From Xylanimonas protaetiae (lineage in GTDB: Bacteria; Actinomycetota; Actinomycetes; Actinomycetales; Cellulomonadaceae): DNA of 64,000 nucleotides. Positions 42,077 through 50,900 of the stretch are shown in pieces. Within the stretch, counting starts at the first letter, position 1. The number at the start of each line of letters is the position of its first letter. The translations under genes and the position numbers were made by a program. The DNA lies in NCBI RefSeq assembly GCF_004135385.1, contig NZ_CP035493.1:1984001-2048000 (forward strand). Reading direction: 5' to 3'. Below the pieces are notes generated by a model. The model was given only the letters and a program-made list of their open reading frames with translations. It did not search any database and was not told the DNA's origin.

Positions 42077-42487
42077 GTGCGACTCGCGCACCTTCTGGAC
42101 GAGCGCTACCTGGAGACAGCTCCCGGTGCCGCTGCCTGGACGCCTCACCAACCCCTGCCCACCGACACCACCATCGACACGGCCTTCGAGGCCGTGATCA
42201 GCGGCGCCATCCCGTGCCGCACCGGCGACCCGGAGCTCTGGTTCGCCGAGCACACGGCCCAGGTCGAGCAGGCCAAGGCCCTGTGCCGGACCTGCCCGCT
42301 CCAGGCGGGCTGCCTCGCCGGCGCGATCGACCGCGCCGAGCCCTGGGGCGTCTGGGGCGGCGAGGTGTTCGTGGACGGCGTCGTCGTCGCGCGCAAGCGT
42401 GGCCGCGGCCGTCCCCGCAAGAACGAGCAGCAGCTGCCTGCTGCTCCTGCCGCTGCGGCGGTGGCTTCGGCCACCGCCGCGGCGTGA
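42077..42487 (+). CDS. whiB7: WhiB7-type redox/antibiotic-stress transcription factor
   Basis: A small Fe-S transcription factor that works with SigA and induces intrinsic drug-resistance genes. Four cluster cysteines: IPCRTG, ALCRTCPLQAGC. The GVWGG turn (EPWGVWGGEVF) and the AT-hook RGRPRK, specific for WhiB7, are intact, with an Ala-rich tail. The GTG at 42077 (136 residues) is chosen because GGAGG lies at 42067-42071. An in-frame ATG at 42008 (159 residues) has only a weak site. Expression is expected to be autoactivated and attenuated by the leader at 41740-41982. Confidence 0.9.
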   Translation: MRLAHLLDERYLETAPGAAAWTPHQPLPTDTTIDTAFEAVISGAIPCRTGDPELWFAEHTAQVEQAKALCRTCPLQAGCLAGAIDRAEPWGVWGGEVFVDGVVVARKRGRGRPRKNEQQLPAAPAAAAVASATAAA

Positions 42488-42526
42488 CCCTCACGCGGCT
42501 CCGGCCGCGCCGGGCCGCGTGAGGGT
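42487..42526. terminator. Hairpin at convergent 3' ends of whiB7 and ThiF-like gene
   Basis: ACCCTCACGCGGC (42487-42499) pairs with its complement at 42514-42526. The stem starts on the last base of whiB7 and covers the last codons of the opposite gene. Confidence 0.65.
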
Positions 42527-43573
42527 TCCCCCCAGCACCACACAGCCGCACCTCGGGTGCGGTGCCAGCCCGCTGACCTGCGGCAACGCCTGCGGCAGCG
42601 CGAGCTCGACCGTCGCCCCCGCCGTCGCGGGCCGCACCCCGTCGAGGTGTGCGAGCACCTGCGCCCCCGCCACCGCCGCCGCGCTCGCCGCGAGCGTGGT
42701 CTCCTGCGGCGCCTCCGTCGCCTGACGCAGCTGGGCCGCGAGCGCCGGCCACGCCGGGTCGTCGTCGGCCCGCGCCAGGTCGGCGCACCGCGCGCACGCC
42801 GTGCGCCCCGGCAGCACGAACGGCCCGACGACGACGTCCGCCTCCCGGACCGTGACCGTCAGGTGCGCCACCCCGTCGCCCAGGAGGCGCGCGTACCGCG
42901 CGGGCGCGGTCGCGTGCGTCTCGACGAGGACGACGACGTCGGCGCTCCCGTCGGGGCGGGTGCGCACGTGCGCCGCGGCACGACCCAGCACGTCGGCGAG
43001 CGCCACGCGGCGTGGCCGGCCGACGTCGGCCGGCGTGTAGCCGCCGAGCCCGAGGTCGGTGGTCTGCACGGCGCCGGCGTCGGCGAGCACGAGCGTGCCG
43101 ACGCCCGCGGTGGCCAGGTGCAGGGCGACGGCCGCGCCCAGCCGTCCGAGGCCGGCGACCGCGACCGACGCCCGGGCGCGTCGCGCGAGCGTGGCGCGGC
43201 CCGCGCCGTCGGGCCGCAGGGCGCCGAGCGCGGTCGCGTCGGCGGCGCCGTCGGCCGGGGCCAGCACGGTCGCCGTGCGGGAGGCCGGGTCGGCGGGAAG
43301 CAGGAACCCGCCGGTGCGCAGCAGCCGGACCACCTCGTCGCGGCGCGCGGGCCGCACGCCGTGCCGCTCTGCCGCGGCGGCCGGGGACGTGTGCCGGCGC
43401 GTGGCCAGCTCGCGCAGCCAGGCCACCTCCGCCGGGTCCAGGCCGGCGAGGCGCAGCGCCCAGCGGGGGTCGGTGCCGAGCTGCACCTCGCCCTGGCCGC
43501 GGTCGAGCACGGGCATGCCGGCGCGCATCCGCAGCCGGTCGCTGGTGGGTTCACGGGGCGCGTCGGTGGTCAC
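42491..43573 (-). CDS. ThiF/E1-like (cyclodehydratase-type) protein
   Basis: A 360-residue protein with an N-terminal winged-helix-like part (about residues 15-95) and an E1/ThiF Rossmann core (VAVAGLGRLGAAVALHLATA, LADAGAVQTTDLG). It has cysteine pairs CARCADLARADDDPAW and RCGCVV that could bind zinc. It resembles the E1-like part of azole-forming cyclodehydratases and the protein next to whiB7 in mycobacteria (Rv3196, recalled). No YcaO protein, precursor peptide or transporter is nearby, so no peptide product is claimed. The start is GTG at 43573. Confidence 0.75.
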   Translation of the reverse strand: MTTDAPREPTSDRLRMRAGMPVLDRGQGEVQLGTDPRWALRLAGLDPAEVAWLRELATRRHTSPAAAAERHGVRPARRDEVVRLLRTGGFLLPADPASRTATVLAPADGAADATALGALRPDGAGRATLARRARASVAVAGLGRLGAAVALHLATAGVGTLVLADAGAVQTTDLGLGGYTPADVGRPRRVALADVLGRAAAHVRTRPDGSADVVVLVETHATAPARYARLLGDGVAHLTVTVREADVVVGPFVLPGRTACARCADLARADDDPAWPALAAQLRQATEAPQETTLAASAAAVAGAQVLAHLDGVRPATAGATVELALPQALPQVSGLAPHPRCGCVVLGGTLTRPGAAGAA

Positions 43574-43690
43574 GCGGGCAGCGTGCCAGGCGTGGCGGGG
43601 CGTCGTCGGGCGTCGTCCACAGGCCCGTGCGGCGGCCAGGAACGGTGTGTGGTTGCACACGCGACGCCGCTCACTGTGTACGGTCGGTGC

Positions 43691-44218
43691 GTGGCCCACG
43701 ACGCGCCCACGTCCCCCGCGACGTCCGTCGAGGTCCGGCGCAGCCGGCGCCGGACCGCCACGGTGAGCGCCTACCGCGACGGCGACCGCACGATCGTCGC
43801 CATCCCGGCACGGTTCTCGCGCGCCCAGGAACAGGAGTGGGTGGCCAAGATGGTCGCCCGCCTGGAGGACAAGGAACGCCGCCGCCGCCCGTCCGACGTC
43901 GAGCTGAGCGAGCGGGCCGCCGAGCTCTCGGAGCGGTACCTCGACGGCCGCGCGCGCCCCTCGAGCGTGCGCTGGTCGGGCAACCAGGGCCGCCGCTGGG
44001 GATCGTGCACGGTGGGTGACGGCTCGATCCGCATCTCCGACCGCCTCCGGGGCATGCCGTCGTGGGTGCTCGACTACGTGCTGCTGCACGAGCTGGCGCA
44101 CCTGCTGCACGCCGGGCACGGCCCCGAGTTCTGGCGCCTGCTGGAGGCCTACCCGCGCACCGAGCGCGCCAAGGGCTTCCTGGAGGGCGTCACGTTCAGC
44201 TCCGAGGACGCGGGCTAG
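43691..44218 (+). CDS. YgjP/M48-type metal-dependent protease-like protein
   Basis: A 175-residue zincin-like protein of the YgjP (DUF45) family. The zinc motif is LLHELAHLLHAGHGPEFW, giving two His and the catalytic Glu plus a downstream His. The conserved WGSCT lies ahead of it. The biological substrate is unknown. GTG at 43691 has TACGGT 6 nt upstream (leaderless). The last 23 nt overlap the convergent acetyltransferase gene. Confidence 0.88.
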   Translation: MAHDAPTSPATSVEVRRSRRRTATVSAYRDGDRTIVAIPARFSRAQEQEWVAKMVARLEDKERRRRPSDVELSERAAELSERYLDGRARPSSVRWSGNQGRRWGSCTVGDGSIRISDRLRGMPSWVLDYVLLHELAHLLHAGHGPEFWRLLEAYPRTERAKGFLEGVTFSSEDAG

Positions 44219-45017
44219 GGACGTCGCCCCACGCGACGCCGTGCTCGCGCGCGACGGCCCGGACGGTCTCCAGCGCCGCGGCGTCGACGCCGTCCAGCGC
44301 CGCGACCTCGCGCTCGCTGCGGGACGTGAGCATCTCCACGGACTGGATCCCCGACGCCGTGATCGCTGCGGCCGCGCCCGGCGCGAGCCGGTCGGTGAGG
44401 GCGGCGACGGACGTCGGGACGTGCGGCTCCCGCGGCGGGAACTGCCGGTCGAACTCGAGCGCCGCGGCGTCGTCGAGGCTCTCGTAGACAGCTGGGACGT
44501 GCACCTCGCCGGACACGCCGTCGAGCCCGCCCGCGACGAGCGGCAGCGCCATGATGGCGTCGAAGCTGTGGCCGCCCGGGGCGGTGATCCCGTACCTCGC
44601 GGCGGGTTCGAAGCCCGCCCGCGGGTAGTACGCGGGATGCCCGAAGATGACGACACCGCGGAACCCGAGGGTGCGCGCCTTCGCGAACGCCGCGTCCATG
44701 AGCGCGCGCCCGACGCCGAGCCCCTGGGAGTCCGGCGCGACCGTCAGCGGGCCGAACGTCAGCACCTGGTGCCGGACGCCGTCGGGCTGCACCACCGCGG
44801 CGGTGGTGAACGCGATGTGCCCCACGACCCGGTCCGCCGCCTCGGCGACGAGCGACAGCTCCGGGACGAACTCGTCGGCCGTCCGCAGCCGGTGGACGAG
44901 CAGGTGCTCGTGGCAGATCGCCTGGCCCGGCTCCCAGAACCGCCAGAAGGCGTCCCGGGTCAGCGCCTCGACGGCTCGGTGATCGGCCGGGGTCTCGACG
45001 CGGAAGCGGAGCTGCAT
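44196..45017 (-). CDS. YhbS-like GNAT acetyltransferase with C-terminal extension
   Basis: A 273-residue protein. Residues 1-170 form a GNAT domain of the YhbS type (LTVAPDSQGLGVGRALM as acetyl-CoA loop, VVIFGHPAYYPRAGFEPA). The last about 70 residues look helical (VAALTDRLAPGAAAAITASG; VAALDGVDAAALETVRAVA), like a helix-hairpin or docking module. The substrate is unknown. The ATG at 45017 begins the GNAT fold directly. Its 3' end overlaps the convergent YgjP-like gene by 23 nt. Confidence 0.85.
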   Translation of the reverse strand: MQLRFRVETPADHRAVEALTRDAFWRFWEPGQAICHEHLLVHRLRTADEFVPELSLVAEAADRVVGHIAFTTAAVVQPDGVRHQVLTFGPLTVAPDSQGLGVGRALMDAAFAKARTLGFRGVVIFGHPAYYPRAGFEPAARYGITAPGGHSFDAIMALPLVAGGLDGVSGEVHVPAVYESLDDAAALEFDRQFPPREPHVPTSVAALTDRLAPGAAAAITASGIQSVEMLTSRSEREVAALDGVDAAALETVRAVAREHGVAWGDVPSPRPRS

Positions 45018-45067
45018 GGCACCAGGCCGGCCCGGCGTCGCCTCCGCGGCCAGCGGGTCCGGCGCGC

Positions 45068-46471
45068 TCAGGACTCGTCCTTGAGGAAGTCCGCGAGCGC
45101 CGCGTCGAACTCCGTGTCGGCAATCTTCTGCGCCTCGCGGCGGGCGAGGTAGCCCGACGGGTCGTCCAGGTCCACCGGGCCGGGCAGCAGGTCCGGGTGG
45201 TCCCAGACGGCGTCGCGGCCCTCGGTGCCGCCCGCGGTGTACACGTGCGCGAACAGCCGTGCGGCGTCGCGCGAGCGCCGCGGCCGCAGCTCGAGGCCCA
45301 CGAGCGACGCGAACGTCTGCTCGGCCGGCCCGCCCGCGGCCCGACGCCGGCGCAGCATCTCGCGCAGCGGCACCGCGTGCGGCAGGTGGGGGAGCGCGGC
45401 CTGCGCGCTCACCTCGTCCACCCAGCCCTCGACGAGCGCGAGCGCCGTCTCGAGCCGCAGCAGGGTCGCCGTCTGCTCGCCGGTCGGCTGCACGCCGAAC
45501 ACGCCTCCGCCTGACATCGCCTGCCGCAGCGCGTCCGGGTCGGACGTGTCGACGTCGCGCACCTGCGCCTCGAGCGAGTCGAGGTCGATGGTGATGCCGC
45601 GCGCGTACTGCTCCACGAGGCCCAGCAGGTGCGCGCGCACCCACGGCACGTGCGTGAACAGGCGGGCGTGGGCCGCCTCGCGCACCGCGAGGTACAGCCG
45701 CACCTCGTCGAGCGGGGCGTCCAGGCCCTCCGCGAACGCGCTCACGTTGGTGGGCAGCAGGGCCGTGCCCGGCCCGGGCAGCAGCGGCAGGCCGACGTCG
45801 GTCGCGCCGAACACCTCGCGCGAGAGCGTGCCCGCGGCCTGGCCCACCTGCATGCCGAACGCCGCCGCGCCGAGGCGGCGCAGCAGCTGCGCGGGGTCCA
45901 GGTCGGCGAGGCCCAGCGTCTCGAGGTTCAGGCCCTCCGGCGCTCCCGGCAGCTGGAGGCTCACGTCGACGTCGTCGTGCAGCTGGTCGCCCAGCACGGT
46001 CGCCAGCGCGTCCGCCATCGACGACGCCACCGGGGCCACGAGGCTGTTCCACGCCGGCAGCGTCGCCTCCACCCACTCCGAGCGGCTCCACGCGTGCGAC
46101 GGGCCGCCCGACGGCGGCAGCGTCGTCGCCGCGTCCAGCCACAGCTCGGCGACGCGCAGCGCGTCCGTCGCGGCCTTCGCCTCGCCGCCCGTGAGCGAAG
46201 GGTCGCCCTCCGCGACCGCCACCTGCCGCGCCAGGTCGTGCGCGACGTCGGTGTTCACCGGGCCGGTGCCCTCCGTCGACAGCAGGCGCTGCACCTGCGC
46301 CAGCGCCGCCTGCAGCTGCGCCGGGTCCGGCAGCGGGCCGTCGCCCGCCAGCGCGGACGGGTCGAGGCCCTGGGCGCGCATCTGGGCCAGCACCTCGTCT
46401 GCGCGGCCGGGGAACAGCTGGTTCAGCAGCTCGCGCAGCTGGCGCTCGTGGTCGGCGTCGTCGTGGGTCAT
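45068..46471 (-). CDS. DUF2342 zincin-like protein (F420-associated/zinc metalloprotease)
   Basis: A 467-residue actinobacterial protein annotated variously as zinc-dependent metalloprotease or coenzyme-F420-biosynthesis-associated (family of Rv3195). The putative zincin helix reads YLAVREAAHARLFTHVPWVR, and LVEGWVDEV follows. No signal peptide is seen. The start is ATG at 46471 with AAGGAG 7 nt upstream. It is divergent from the PDZ/Lon-like protease, the same pairing as in mycobacteria. Peptidase activity has not been shown, to my knowledge. Confidence 0.87.
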   Translation of the reverse strand: MTHDDADHERQLRELLNQLFPGRADEVLAQMRAQGLDPSALAGDGPLPDPAQLQAALAQVQRLLSTEGTGPVNTDVAHDLARQVAVAEGDPSLTGGEAKAATDALRVAELWLDAATTLPPSGGPSHAWSRSEWVEATLPAWNSLVAPVASSMADALATVLGDQLHDDVDVSLQLPGAPEGLNLETLGLADLDPAQLLRRLGAAAFGMQVGQAAGTLSREVFGATDVGLPLLPGPGTALLPTNVSAFAEGLDAPLDEVRLYLAVREAAHARLFTHVPWVRAHLLGLVEQYARGITIDLDSLEAQVRDVDTSDPDALRQAMSGGGVFGVQPTGEQTATLLRLETALALVEGWVDEVSAQAALPHLPHAVPLREMLRRRRAAGGPAEQTFASLVGLELRPRRSRDAARLFAHVYTAGGTEGRDAVWDHPDLLPGPVDLDDPSGYLARREAQKIADTEFDAALADFLKDES

Positions 46472-46622
46472 GGCGTGGCTCCTTGGGGTCGGTCTCACCG
46501 TAACCATGCCGACGACCGGCGGTGCCGGGCCGGTTCCGCCTTTCGCCCACAGCGCAGCGAGGCGGCCGGCGCGCGCCAGCCACCGGTCAGGACACGTCGG
46601 CGGGAGCAGGGATGATGGGGGC

Positions 46623-47683
46623 GTGAGCATCGACGTACGCGCCCGGCTGCTGAGCGGTTCCCTCCTGGTGACGGCGGCGCTCGCGGCCACCGCCCTCGTG
46701 CTGCCCACGGGTTTCGCGGTGCGCGGCCCCGGCCCCACGGAGGACACGCTCGGCTCCCAGCGCGACGTGCCGCTCGTCGAGATCCGCGACGCGCAGACGT
46801 TCCCGGCGTCGGGCCAGCTGCGGCTGACCACGGTGTCCGTGGGCGGCGGGCCGGTGGGCGACGTCTTCGCGCTCGACGTGCTCGGCGCGTGGGTGTCCGG
46901 GCAGCGTGCGGCCATGCCGGTCGAGGCGGTGTTCCCCGTCGGGATCACGCAGGAGCAGCAGCAGCAGCAGAGCCAGGCGCAGATGATCACGTCGCAGGAG
47001 CAGGCGACGGCGGCCGCGCTCAGCGAGCTCGGCTACACCGTTCCGGCGAAGCTCACCGTGGCCGGGATCCCGGACGGGTCGGCGTCGGCCGGGCTCGTCG
47101 AGGAGGGCGACGTGCTGCGCACGCTCGACGGCGCGGAGCTGACGACGTACGAGGACCTGCTGAACGGCCTGACGGCGATCACGCCCGGCACCGACACCGT
47201 GCTCGGCGTCGACCGCGACGGGAGGCGCGTCGACGTCACGATCACCACCGGCAAGGCCACGACGCCCGACGGCGCCCGGCGGGCCGCTCTCGGCATCCTG
47301 GTCCGGTCGGACTACGACTTCCCCGTCGACGTCGAGATCCAGATCGAGAACATCGGCGGGCCGAGCGCCGGGATGATGTTCGCCCTGGCGATCATCGACC
47401 GGCTCACCCCGAGGACGAGTTGGCGGGCAAGGTCGTCGCGGGCACCGGCACCATCGACGTCGACGGGCGCGTCGGCCCGATCGGCGGCATCGAGCAGAAG
47501 ATGCACGGCGCGCTGCGCGACGGCGCGCACTGGTTCCTGGCGCCGTCGACCAACTGCGACGAGGTCGTGGGCCGCGTGCCGCGCGGCCTCCAGGTGGTCA
47601 AGGTCTCCACGCTCGCCGAGGCGCGCGACGCCATCACCCGGATCGGGGCGGGCGACGCGGCGGGGCTGCCGACCTGTTCCTGA
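46623..47683 (+). CDS. PDZ-domain Lon-like (S16) membrane protease, apparent frameshift
   Basis: About 353 residues when restored. It has an N-terminal membrane anchor (ARLLSGSLLVTAALAATALVL), a PDZ domain (about residues 140-215) and an S16 Lon-like domain. The catalytic Ser is in NIGGPSAGMMFALAI; the catalytic Lys is in GGIEQKMHGA. After AIIDRLTP the frame breaks, and the natural continuation EDELAGKVVAGTGTIDVDG is in another frame. One extra C in the run 47407-47410 repairs it. As written, the protein loses its Lys and is inactive. GTG at 46623 has GATGAT 6 nt upstream. It is followed by UPF0182, as in mycobacteria. Confidence 0.8.
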
Positions 47684-47821
47684 GCTCCTCCGCCCGGCAC
47701 GGCTCGCCGAGCGCCCCGTGCTGCCACGGACGCCCGGGTGATGGGAACCTGGGGCGAGCAGGGCGCGTTAGCCCTGACGAGCGTGCGTTCGCACGGTCGC
47801 GTCCACCCGAGCGAGGTTCCT

Positions 47822-50803
47822 GTGTCGTTCGCACCACCCCGTCGTCCCTCCCCGCCCGCACGGCGCCGCCTGTCCCCGCTCGCGATCACGGTCATCGTGC
47901 TCGCGGTCGTGGTCGTCGCGGTGCTGCTGCTCGCCCAGTTCTGGACCGAGGTGATGTGGTTCCAGGCGATCGACTTCGGCCGCGTGATCTGGACGCAGTG
48001 GATCGCCCGCGGCGTGCTCTTCGCCATCGGGTTCGTCCTCATGGCCGGGGCCCTCTACTGGTCGTTCCAGGCCGCCTACCGGGCGCGGCCGGTCTACGCG
48101 CCCTCCACCCCGGAGCAGGCCACGCTCGACCAGTACCGCGAGGCCGTCGAGCCCCTGCGCCGGGTCGTCACGATCGCGGCGCCCGTCGTCGTCGGGTTCT
48201 TCGCGGGCGTCGCCGCCGCGGCGCAGTGGAAGACCGTGCTCCTCGCGATGAACTCGGTGCCGTTCGGCACTGTGGACCCGCAGTTCGAGATCGACCAGAG
48301 CTTCTACGTCTTCCAGCTGCCCGCCCTGCGGTTCGCGCTGAGCCTGCTCATCGCCGTCGTCATCGTGTCCGGCATCGCCTCGCTCGTCACGCACTACCTG
48401 TACGGCGGCCTGCGCGTCGGGCCCGTGCCCGAGGGCACGCCGCGCACCACGCGCGCCGCCCGCATCCAGCTCGCGGTCATCGGCGCGGTGCTCATGGTGC
48501 TCATCGCGGCGAACTACTGGTTCGACCGGTACTCGCTGCTCACGTCCGCGGGTGACAAGTTCGACGGCGCCACGTACTCCGACGTCCACGCCGTCATCCC
48601 GTCGAAGGCGATCCTCGCCGGCGTCGCCGTGCTCGTCGCGATCGCGTTCGTCATCGCGGCCGTGCGCGGCAACTGGCGGCTCCCCGCCATCGGCGTCGGG
48701 CTCATGGTCGTGTCCGCCATCGCCATCGGCGGCATCTACCCCTGGGTGGTGCAGCGCTTCCAGGTGCAGCCCAACGCCCAGGAGCTCGAGACGCCGTTCA
48801 TCCAGCGCAACATCACCGCCACGCTCACCGCGTTCGGGCTCGACGACGTCGACAAGCAGCAGTACCCCGCGACGACGACGGCGGAGGCCGGCGCGCTGCG
48901 CGAGGACGCCGAGACCACGGCGTCGATCCGCCTGCTCGACCCGCAGATCGTCAGCCCGTCGTTCCGCCAGCTCCAGCAGAACAAGCAGTACTACGACTTC
49001 CAGGACCACCTCTCGGTGGACCGCTACACGATCGACGGCCAGTCGCGCGACACCGTCATCGCGGTGCGCGAGCTCAACCTCGACGGCCTCGGGCCGAACC
49101 AGCGCAACTGGGTCAACGACCACACCGTGTTCACGCACGGCTACGGCGTCGTCGCCGCGTTCGGCAACCAGACCGGGGCCGACGGGCGGCCCGCCTTCTT
49201 CGAGGGCGGCATCCCCACGAACGGCGAGCTGACCGACGCGCAGCAGTACGAGCCGCGCATCTACTTCAGCCCCATGACCACGTCGTTCTCGATCGTCGGC
49301 GCGCCCGAGGGCACCGACGGCTGGGAGCTCGACTACCAGGCCGACGACGAGCAGGGCGGCGGCCAGGTCAACTACACCTTCCCGACGCAGGAGGTGTCCG
49401 GCGGCCCGTCGATCGGCTCGTTCTGGAACAAGCTGCTCTACGCCATCAAGTTCGGCTCGCAGGAGATCCTGTTCTCCGACCGCGTCACGAGCGACTCTCA
49501 GGTCCTCTACGACCGGGACCCGCAGCAGCGCGTCGCCAAGGTGGCCCCGTGGCTCACGCTCGACAACCGCGTGTACCCCGCCGTCGTCGACGGCCGCGTC
49601 AAGTGGATCGTCGACGCGTACACGACGTCGAACGCCTACCCGTACTCGACGTCGATGCCGATGAGCGAGTCGATCGCCGACTCCATCACGGCCGCGCAGG
49701 CGCAGGGCCTGCCGCTGTCGCTGCCGCCGTCGGTCAACTACATCCGCAACTCGGTCAAGGCGACCGTGGACGCCTACTCGGGCGAGGTCACGCTCTACTC
49801 GTGGGAGCCGAGCGACCCGATCCTCCAGGCGTGGGAGAAGGTGTTCCCGGGTGCGGTGAAGCCGATGTCCTCGATCTCCGGCGACCTGATGAGCCACCTG
49901 CGCTACCCCGAGGACATGTTCAAGGTGCAGCGCGCGCTCCTCCAGCGCTACCACGTGACCGACCCGGCGCAGTTCTTCACCAGCCAGGACCTGTGGCAGA
50001 GCCCGCAGGACCCGGTCGGCACCGGCACGAGCACCGGCGTGGCCACACGACGCCCGCTCCAGCCGCCGTACTTCCTCACCCTGCAGATGCCGGGGCAGGA
50101 GGCGCCGGCGTTCTCGCTCACCTCCCTGTTCATCCCGGGCGGCAACAGCGACCGCGAGATCCTCACGGGCTTCCTCGCCGTCGACGCGGAGGCGGGGTCG
50201 CAGGACGGCGTGAGATCGCCCGACTACGGCAAGCTGCGGCTGCTCGCGATGCCACGCGACAACACTGTGCCCGGCCCGGGCCAGGTGCAGAACAACTTCA
50301 ACACCAACACCACGATCTCCCAGCAGCTCAACGTGCTCGAGATCGGGTCGTCGGTGATCAAGCGCGGCAACCAGCTCACGCTGCCCGTCGGCGGCGGCCT
50401 GCTCTACGTCCAGCCCGTCTACGTGCAGTCCGCGAGCGGCACGCAGTTCCCGCTGCTGCGCAAGGTGCTCGTGTCGTTCGGCGACTCCATCGGGTTCGCC
50501 GACACGCTCGACGCCGCGCTCGACCAGGTGTTCGGCGGCGACTCCGGTGCCAGCGCCGGCGACGCCGGCGACGGCGGGGCCCCGCCCACCGCTCCGCCGA
50601 CGACGCCCACGACGCCGCCGACGGCTGGTTCGGACGAGGCGCGTGCGCAGCTCAACCAGGCGCTCCAGGACGCGAACAAGGCGCTCCAGGACGGTCAGGC
50701 CGCCCTGTCCACCGGCGACTTCGCCGCGTACGGCGAGGCCCAGCAGCGCCTCCAGGAAGCGCTCCAGCGGGCGATCGACGCGGACGCCACGCTGGGGGAG
50801 TGA
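47822..50803 (+). CDS. UPF0182 family membrane protein
   Basis: A 993-residue membrane protein. About seven hydrophobic helices fill the first 320 residues (LAITVIVLAVVVVAVLLLA is the first). A large extracytoplasmic domain follows (YPYSTSMPMSESIADSI; FSLTSLFIPGGNSDREIL; LLYVQPVYVQS). The end is a Pro/Thr linker and a helical tail (ARAQLNQALQDANKALQDGQ). The function is unknown. The GTG at 47822 is preferred over upstream in-frame codons because it directly precedes the basic start of helix 1 and has GAGG upstream. Confidence 0.9.
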   Translation: MSFAPPRRPSPPARRRLSPLAITVIVLAVVVVAVLLLAQFWTEVMWFQAIDFGRVIWTQWIARGVLFAIGFVLMAGALYWSFQAAYRARPVYAPSTPEQATLDQYREAVEPLRRVVTIAAPVVVGFFAGVAAAAQWKTVLLAMNSVPFGTVDPQFEIDQSFYVFQLPALRFALSLLIAVVIVSGIASLVTHYLYGGLRVGPVPEGTPRTTRAARIQLAVIGAVLMVLIAANYWFDRYSLLTSAGDKFDGATYSDVHAVIPSKAILAGVAVLVAIAFVIAAVRGNWRLPAIGVGLMVVSAIAIGGIYPWVVQRFQVQPNAQELETPFIQRNITATLTAFGLDDVDKQQYPATTTAEAGALREDAETTASIRLLDPQIVSPSFRQLQQNKQYYDFQDHLSVDRYTIDGQSRDTVIAVRELNLDGLGPNQRNWVNDHTVFTHGYGVVAAFGNQTGADGRPAFFEGGIPTNGELTDAQQYEPRIYFSPMTTSFSIVGAPEGTDGWELDYQADDEQGGGQVNYTFPTQEVSGGPSIGSFWNKLLYAIKFGSQEILFSDRVTSDSQVLYDRDPQQRVAKVAPWLTLDNRVYPAVVDGRVKWIVDAYTTSNAYPYSTSMPMSESIADSITAAQAQGLPLSLPPSVNYIRNSVKATVDAYSGEVTLYSWEPSDPILQAWEKVFPGAVKPMSSISGDLMSHLRYPEDMFKVQRALLQRYHVTDPAQFFTSQDLWQSPQDPVGTGTSTGVATRRPLQPPYFLTLQMPGQEAPAFSLTSLFIPGGNSDREILTGFLAVDAEAGSQDGVRSPDYGKLRLLAMPRDNTVPGPGQVQNNFNTNTTISQQLNVLEIGSSVIKRGNQLTLPVGGGLLYVQPVYVQSASGTQFPLLRKVLVSFGDSIGFADTLDAALDQVFGGDSGASAGDAGDGGAPPTAPPTTPTTPPTAGSDEARAQLNQALQDANKALQDGQAALSTGDFAAYGEAQQRLQEALQRAIDADATLGE

Positions 50804-50846
50804 CCGGACCCGCTGTGGTGTGACCTCCGTCGCAAACACCCGGATC

Positions 50847-50876
50847 CCCCGGGAACGGATTTGGCCGTTCCCGGGG
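50847..50876 (+). terminator. Hairpin after UPF0182 gene, overlapping tRNA promoter
   Basis: CCCCGGGAACGG (50847-50858) pairs with CCGTTCCCGGGG (50865-50876) around a 6-nt loop. The loop and distal arm contain the -35 box of the tRNA promoter. Confidence 0.7.
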
Positions 50877-50888
50877 AGGGGGTAATGT
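50861..50888 (+). promoter_or_regulatory. Promoter of tRNA-fMet
   Basis: TTGGCC (50861-50866), 16-nt spacer, TAATGT (50883-50888), placing transcription start about 5-6 nt before the mature tRNA. Confidence 0.6.
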
Positions 50889-50900
50889 TCAGGGAGTCGA

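Noticed and set aside
42491-43573. Azole/thiopeptide biosynthetic cluster next to whiB7
   Set aside because: Only the E1-like gene is present; there is no YcaO, dehydrogenase, precursor peptide or exporter nearby.
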